Shown piece after piece: positions 57,761 to 64,000 of a stretch of DNA of 64,000 nucleotides. Location: the NCBI GenBank assembly GCA_038373865.1, contig JAXGGA010003436.1:38632-102631 (forward strand). The letters run 5' to 3'. The DNA comes from Uloborus plumipes. Its lineage: Eukaryota; Arthropoda; Arachnida; Araneae; Uloboridae. Both the position numbers and the translations under genes were made by a program. How positions within the stretch are numbered: the first letter of the stretch is position 1; every line of letters starts with the position of its first letter. The notes under the pieces are model-generated. The model made no database searches, was not told the DNA's origin, and worked only from the letters and a program-made list of their open reading frames with translations.

Positions 57761-58329
57761 CACTGCAAAAAATGAGCTGCTGTTTTTACAGTATAATTCT
57801 GGCAGCCGAGGTTCCAATTTAAACAGTACAATGGACAGCAATAAACTGTAAAACGAGCAATTTTACAGTTTATTACTGTGAAGTTAGCAATTGTACAGTT
57901 TGTTACTGTAAAGTTAGCAATTTTATAGTTGATTACAGTTGATTACTTCAGTTTATAACTGTAGAAACGCTGTAATAAATTGTAAAACTAGCTATTTTCA
58001 TTTTATTACTGTAAAACTAGCAATTTTAGTTTATTACTGTAAAATTAACAGTGCTACAGTTTATTACCATAAAATTAGCTGTATTATACTGTAAAAACAG
58101 CACTGTAATACTGGCAGCAGAAGTTCCAGTTTAAAACTGCAAAATGCACAGTAATGAACTGTGAAACTAGAAATTTTACAGTTTATTACTGTAAAGTTAG
58201 CAATTTTACAGTTTATTACTGTAAAGTTAGCAATTTTACAGTTTATTACTGTAAATTAGCATTTTTGATAATTTATTACTATAAAATTAGCTGTATTATA
58301 CTGTAAAAACAACATTCATTTCTACAGTG
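57761..58329. mobile_element. CACTG palindrome-family element, copy L (longest uninterrupted)
   Basis: Begins CACTGCAAAAAATGAGCTGC and ends CATTCATTTCTACAGTG, flanked by CA on both sides. It contains an extra block of modules compared with other copies, including ACTGTAAAGTTAGCAATTTT units at 30-bp spacing (58170-58260). Landmarks GGCAGCCGAGGTTCC and GGCAGCAGAAGTTCC are present. At 569 bp it is the longest copy without an insertion. Confidence 0.88.
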
Positions 58330-59445
58330 CATACTTTGGTATAACCAGGAGACAAAAATCCCCCCCCCCCTCCGCCTTCTCTTTTAAAAAATTTTGAGAA
58401 GGGAACCCAAGTTGCTAACGTTGCCATTGATGTGCCTATATTTTATTTATTTATTTATTTTTTTGACTTACATGCCCATGTTCATAAATATATTTATAAA
58501 TTTTGTACTCTCACTCATTCAATTTTATTTCATCCCTCTCAAAGTGCAAAATATATTCAATAATTTGAGCTTTCGGCAATTTAAACTTTTGTGTCCGGCT
58601 CTTTTAACTTTCAAATTATCATCAGTACACTGTGTAGATATACAATGTATGTCATTGCTTTTGTGAAATACGAGCTTTTCAAGAAATAACTTTTGAAGAA
58701 AAACCACCCAAATTCGTTTTTCTTCTAAACGTAACGAACATTATCGTTATAACCTTAGAATTTTATTTCTAAAAAAAAATGTCCGAAATGACTCTTATTC
58801 CAAATGAGTTGAAATCGAAGCGGAGTGCAGGAAGTCAGCGTCATAAAGCTGTCGTGAGATTGGATATTACTTCGCTCAATACAAAAAGATATTACTGCGT
58901 CAGGCACTGAAATTTAGATCCGAAAACGTCCTGAGTGAAAACAAAATGTTCAGCCAGTCTAAGGATGAAACGTCAAATGGGGTTGTAATGCACTGATGTG
59001 GAAAACTCTCGTCAAATCAAATCATGTAAGCATTTGAATTTTGATTTACATTTTAAGAAAGCACGGGATAAAAGGAAATTCTTTTCTGCTCTGTACTCGA
59101 GCGGGTATTATTTTTTTAGCTTTATCTTCGTCAGCCTGAATATGCGTATTGATATTATAGAATGGCATTGTACGGAAAATACTTTGATGTTTGTTGAAGA
59201 TATTATTGATCCTCAGGGCATAGAATCTGTCTTCGGAGGATGGGGTTGATACATGCCCTTAGGTAATTTCTTGGAGTAAAAGGCTCTTAAGTTTGCATGT
59301 TTTCCATACATTATTCTTTCGTCAAACGAAAGTTTTGTTCTTACCTACGCAACAAAATCATGTAGTAAGATTTAAAACATACAATTTTCAGTGTGCATTT
59401 ACAAAGGCTATTTAAAGCCAAAAAATATAGTAGAGTTTATATATA
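58330..59445. other. intergenic AT-rich DNA
   Basis: C10 run at 58361-58370. An 83-codon + frame at 58998-59249 shows no recognisable domain and is not called. Confidence 0.5.
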
Positions 59446-59818
59446 CACTGCAAAAATGAATTTTGTTTTTACAGTATAATACAGCTGATTTTGTTGTAAT
59501 AAACTGTAAAAATTGCTAACTTTACAGTAATAAACTGTACAATTGCTAACTTTTTAATAATTAACAGTAAAATCGCTAATTTTGCAGTTTGTTACCGTGC
59601 ATTTTACAGTTTTAAACAGCAACCTCTGCTGCCAGTATTATGCTATTGGTTTTACAGTATAATACAGTTAAATTCTACGGCAATTAACTGTAAAATTTCT
59701 AACTTTACAGTAAGAAACTGTAAAACTACTAGTTTTACAGCTGTGCATTTTACAGTTTTAAATTCGAACCTCGGCTGCCAGTATTATACTGTAAAAACAA
59801 ATTATTTTTTTTGCAGTG
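59446..59818. mobile_element. CACTG palindrome-family element, copy M
   Basis: Begins CACTGCAAAAATGAATTTTG and ends TTTTTTTTGCAGTG with TA on both sides (59444-59445, 59819-59820). Both landmarks present (CTGCTGCCAGTATTATGCTA and CGGCTGCCAGTATTATACTG). Confidence 0.9.
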
Positions 59819-59820
59819 TA

Positions 59821-60747
59821 GAATGTAGAAAAATATTACTTTTTAAAAACACTAATCTGTCTTAACTGTAAATGGAAAACATTATTCGTCAATTTTCTAA
59901 ATTACAATGTAGTCTAAGTTAATTTAAAGCAGCGTGGTGATGAGAGAACGTACTCTTGTTAAAACAAGAGTAAATAAATAGTCTGAAATTAACCATTTAA
60001 GAGATAAAACTACGTTCTTATTAGAAATAAGGCGAAATTAGAAAATGTAAATTATTATGTCTGGAAAGTAGTTCGAACGATTTCATTAATGGAAACTTGC
60101 TTAGATAATCCTTTAAAGTAATAAATGATGTGATTTTACTAGTCCCTGTAAGGCATGGATAGCATTCGATAAATTAAACCAGTCTGGTGTAATCTGTGAG
60201 ACATATGAATATTGAAATAAAAATGAACTGAGCATAATCAGCTTTCTTTAGAAAAAGCACCGATAGAAGTAATATAAAACATTAAAGAAAGAGTGTGATG
60301 TAAACTTTTAAGAAAATATATGGGGATCTACGTTGTGTAAATTTCAGTAATTCAGTTGAATTGCAGAAATTTTAAGTAATTCTCTTTGGTACAACAATTT
60401 ATAGTTTCCTCTTTCCTGTTGTATTTTATTTATCTGCACCATCTGACATTGGAAAAAATTTGTCTATTTAATTAACTTTGGACTCTTAAATAGTGGTTTA
60501 TGAGCCAAATTTACCGTAAAGGGAGAAAAAGTGAGTCACGAAAGATTATATCTTTCAATTTAACAACTTGTTTAACGAGTAGTATAAAAATGTCAATACA
60601 GTAGATATTTTTTTTAATTAATTGTTCAACAAGAAGAAGAATATCCACTCAATTCCGGCCGCCAGTTAATTGTCTTATTGGAAGTAACTTATCTCTTCTT
60701 GGAGACAAGATTTAGGATCTCTCATATGGAAATTTAATTTTACGTTT
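59821..60747. other. intergenic AT-rich DNA
   Basis: Nothing supportable. Confidence 0.55.
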
Positions 60748-60751
60748 TTAA

Positions 60752-61808
60752 GATGCAGTTTTTATAAGAGTCAGGCAGGTCAGATACATGCCATTTTATA
60801 TTTTTGTTGAAATTTTTATGGTTTATTCTTCTAAAGATTTCAGAAAACACGTATTTTTTCTTTTTCCCAAAAAAAATTTTTGGGTGCCCGTAAATATTCG
60901 TAAAGTTTAGACCAAATTTGTGTTTTTCTAAAATAGACCTTTTTTTAAATTCGATTATCTCAGCTCGCTGAGCATCAACCAAAGACTAGATAACTAGACT
61001 GGACTCAGATGACTAGCTCACTTATCTTCGTCAAGTTTCCTGTTGAACCTCAGTACACAGAAATATAAGATCACGAAGTGTGCACAAAACTAGATTCGTC
61101 TTTAACACATGCAATTTTCTCATCTTGATGTGCACTTTATTAGTCTCTAGGACATTTTCCCATAGGTCTGTCACTTGTTTGTGAAAATACACATACTCTA
61201 GTTTAAAATACACTCATCTAATTTCCTGTAGACCCTCATCATTCAGAGATATAAGGTTACGAAGTATACACTTTTTCGTTTCTGTACGTACAAAAAGGAC
61301 CATTTTTCGTCACCACTGAGGATTAGCCTTGCAACTAATGATCGATTTTAGTAATATACATGTAGTACTAACTAGGTTTCATGCGAAAATGATTACTGAC
61401 TCCAAGTGCAGGGAGCTAGGGGGCCTCAAACATGCCAATTTTTCACTATCTTCGGCGAAGTTTGGCCGCCCCTGACAGGATCCCCCGATGGTCAGCTGTA
61501 AAATTTAAAATATATTTCGATTTGGACACTAAACGTGATGATGTAATAGCAAAAAGTACTTTGGTTGATGCTTAGCAAGCTGAGCTAATCGAATTTTAAA
61601 AAAGGTCGATTTTAGAAAAACACAAATTTGGTCTAAAATTTACGAATTTTTACAGGCCCTCCATTTTTTTTTTTTTTTTTTTGGAAAAAAGAAAAAATAC
61701 GCGTCTTATGAAATCTTTAGATCAATCCGAAATAAAAATTTTAGCAAAATCAAAAATAGTGTATATCCGGACATCCGATTTCTGCCCGGTTCTTATAAAA
61801 ACTGCCTC
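60752..61808. mobile_element. TTAA-flanked fold-back element, about 1.06 kb
   Basis: Left end GATGCAGTTTTTATAAGA and right end reverse-complemented GAGGCAGTTTTTATAAGA, each next to TTAA (60748-60751, 61809-61812). Arms of about 230-245 bp (60752-60983 and 61559-61808) are inverted copies with moderate divergence (shared GACCAAATTTGTGTTTTTCT and TTGGTTGATGC). The 575-bp centre holds two related units at about 61018-61085 and 61204-61270 (TTTCCTGTTGAACCTCA / TTTCCTGTAGACCCTCA). TTAA target fits piggyBac or Kolobok; no transposase. Confidence 0.75.
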
Positions 61809-61812
61809 TTAA

Positions 61813-64000
61813 GCAGTTTTTTGAAAATATATTGATATTATTTCATTCCAATTATCCTTTTATCTGTTTTCATTCCCTCCAAAAATTTCAAAAGAGATTA
61901 TATTAGTATTTCTGTTTTCTTTTTTCTCCATAAAAATATGGCGCCTCAGATTTAAAATCCATTAATTCAAAGGGTGGAAACGTATCAATTCAATCTTCGA
62001 TTTCAATCTAATTACATCTTTTTAAATGAGTAGGGCATTGAATCTAATTTTTAATAAAAACATCTCCATTAAATAATGCTGAAGCATATATATGACTTAT
62101 AGATAGGCCTCACATTTGAAAGAAAGAAGAATTCTGCGTAGATTGCATTGCACCAAATTTCAATGCATGTATACATGTATGTACTACTTTCCGAAAAAAA
62201 AGCATTTGTTTTGGATGGAGCAAGTGATTCTGGTGGATGTATTGCATCCTATTTGAAGGTCCCTTTTATGTTAGAAAACAGAGAAGGAAACATCCAGTTT
62301 AAAATGGTGGGACGCATTCTCGAAAGAGAAATAAGCCGGATATGAAGGTAACTTCAGTTTTATTGACAAGAAAACTTTCGGTTTCAAATTAGCCTCATGG
62401 TTTCAAATAAAACGGGGCTTTTATTTGGAATTTTATGTTGGTCAATCAGGAAAATTAGGATGCAGCTACTCATTCTAGCATAATTTGAAAAACGAATGGA
62501 GTAGATAGCAATGCAGACATTCGAGAGATGCTAATAGTGCAGGTGGATTAACTGCGTTTAAAAAAGATAAAATTTAAGCAATTCTTCTGGTCTTAATTAC
62601 CCTTATTTGCACTCGTTAAAACACTATTATGCTGTTCTTAAGAACAAAGGTTTTTCACAAAATTTATTAAAGCACAATGTCTGCATTACAGTGTTTATTT
62701 TTTTAATTTTAATTTTTATTTTTGAAAGCTGAATAGCTAGTCCTACAGCTCTAAAACTTACAATAGAGAAACAGTTGTTAGTATGAGCACTTTTTTTTTG
62801 TTTTGATTTAAAGTTGCTGCAGTTTTAAAAGAAATCTAGATTCCAAACCTTCAATTCTCATGATAACAAATTTTTCAAACAAAAGGAAACAAAATAATTA
62901 TTAATATCAATTATTTCAAATTGAAAACGAAGGTTTTCAAAAGCTGTTGAAATAGCATGAAAAATGATCAAAGAAGCTTTATGCTAAAATGTGAGAAAAT
63001 AATATATATTGAATGAACAAAGCACAAATTATCATGAAAATACAGCATATAGCTATTTCAAGGCTACAATGGAGCCTCTTCATCAGTGCAAAAAGCTCAG
63101 CATACAAGAAGAAAACCATGAGAGAACACCCCAATCTGTCTCTCTGTGTTTGTAACCCAATAACATGACGCTTTTAAACCAGCGTCAGACGATTGGGGTG
63201 CAAACATGAGGCCTCTCCAAAAAAAGTTATAACAATAACTTTAAATATTTAAAACGTTCTAAAATAATCGCCAAATTGCTAGAGAATATATAGAAAAACG
63301 GGGCAAGATTCCCCTTTACGAAATAGGCAAAAATAAACACTATAAAAGCTTTTTAATTTGCTCTGTTTCCCTAAACAAGCTACAGTAATGGACGAAAAAT
63401 TTTGAAACTTTGTCGTACTCAATCACATATTGGTTAATTTATTTACACAGGTATGACAGTTTTACTTAAATATCTTACATTTATTCCCAGATGTTTAGTT
63501 TTTGGCTTTTACTTTGAATATGAGGAGACATTGTATATCATAATATGAAGCATCAACTTCAGAAAAAAAAATTGCTTGAGAAATAATGATTTGTATTTGT
63601 TGTGGGTGTGACCATACGATCACGCGCAGAACGCGAACAAATTATTTATTTTTAAAAGCAAGAAAACTTTTTATTAAATTGATATTTGATATTATGATAC
63701 ATAATGGCTTTTTATATTCGAATGTGTATCTCAATTCAAAGTCAAATTTAAAACTCTCGAAAATAAATTGCAAATATATGAGAAGAGATCTAAAAAGAAA
63801 TATATAAACGTATATTTTTCCCATTTTGCCTACTATGCGGAGTAAGATAGGGAACAACTATTAATACAAAATTAAAGCAACTTATCACTTAATTAATTTC
63901 CTATAAAATCTTACATAAAACTGTATTGTTGTATTGTAGCTCACAGATGTGAACATGAGAACTGCCACATCACTATAGAGAATTGGGTAGGGAAAAAAAA
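61813..64000. other. intergenic or intronic AT-rich DNA
   Basis: No gene recognised. Only the small inverted repeat at 63127-63200 stands out. Confidence 0.55.
63127..63200. repeat. short inverted repeat (CACCCCAATC)
   Basis: CACCCCAATC at 63127-63136 and GATTGGGGTG at 63191-63200, with GTCT/AGAC continuing the pairing inside. Possibly a tiny MITE or hairpin. Confidence 0.45.

Noticed and set aside
58998..59249. 83-codon + strand frame
   Set aside because: No recognisable motif or splice border.
62148..62345. 65-codon + strand frame
   Set aside because: No recognisable domain, no context.

Overview
This window is eukaryotic, strongly AT-rich (roughly 30% GC by eye) and contains no complete protein-coding gene that I can recognise. 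It has no long open frames, many simple repeats, canonical AG/GT intron borders around a few short open stretches, tRNA-derived SINEs, and a dense load of cut-and-paste DNA transposons (Tc1/mariner, pogo/Tigger, hAT, piggyBac-like). That mixture fits an arthropod. A chelicerate such as a spider is plausible, but I cannot prove it from sequence alone.

Layout. 1-3.7 kb is unremarkable intergenic or intronic DNA with one candidate 88-nt exon (3011-3098). 3.7-8.4 kb holds three copies of a repeat family I call the CACTG palindrome family; one copy is split by a 1.26-kb TA-inserting transposon that carries a decayed pogo/jerky-type transposase tail. 9-14.2 kb has a SINE with clear target-site duplications, a 474-bp Tigger-like element and a 3.2-kb hAT element, itself invaded by a piggyBac-like element. 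17-19 kb has retroelement-like debris and an (AC)n tract. 22-25 kb has a dead Tc1/mariner element with intact terminal repeats and two Tigger-like MITEs. 27.4-28.6 kb has a second hAT element that splits a short open frame. 29-34.9 kb has two 650-bp fold-back elements, long (TA)n tracts and another dispersed repeat. 36.6 kb has a pogo-type transposase remnant. 38-60 kb carries ten more CACTG-family copies, a reverse-strand SINE, the second copy of the 24.5-kb Tigger-like MITE, further TA- and TTAA-inserting MITEs, a 168-bp hAT MITE and a GC-richer patch with a possible reverse-strand exon (57.4 kb). 60.7-61.8 kb is a TTAA-flanked fold-back element.

The sequence is best read as a large intron or intergenic region shaped by successive transposon waves. 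Nested insertions give a relative chronology: the CACTG family is older than the TA-element at 4906 and the TTAA-element at 49677, and the hAT element at 10960 is older than the piggyBac-like element at 12455. The most distinctive feature is the CACTG family: thirteen copies in 64 kb, made of 30-bp-period palindromic modules whose number varies from copy to copy.
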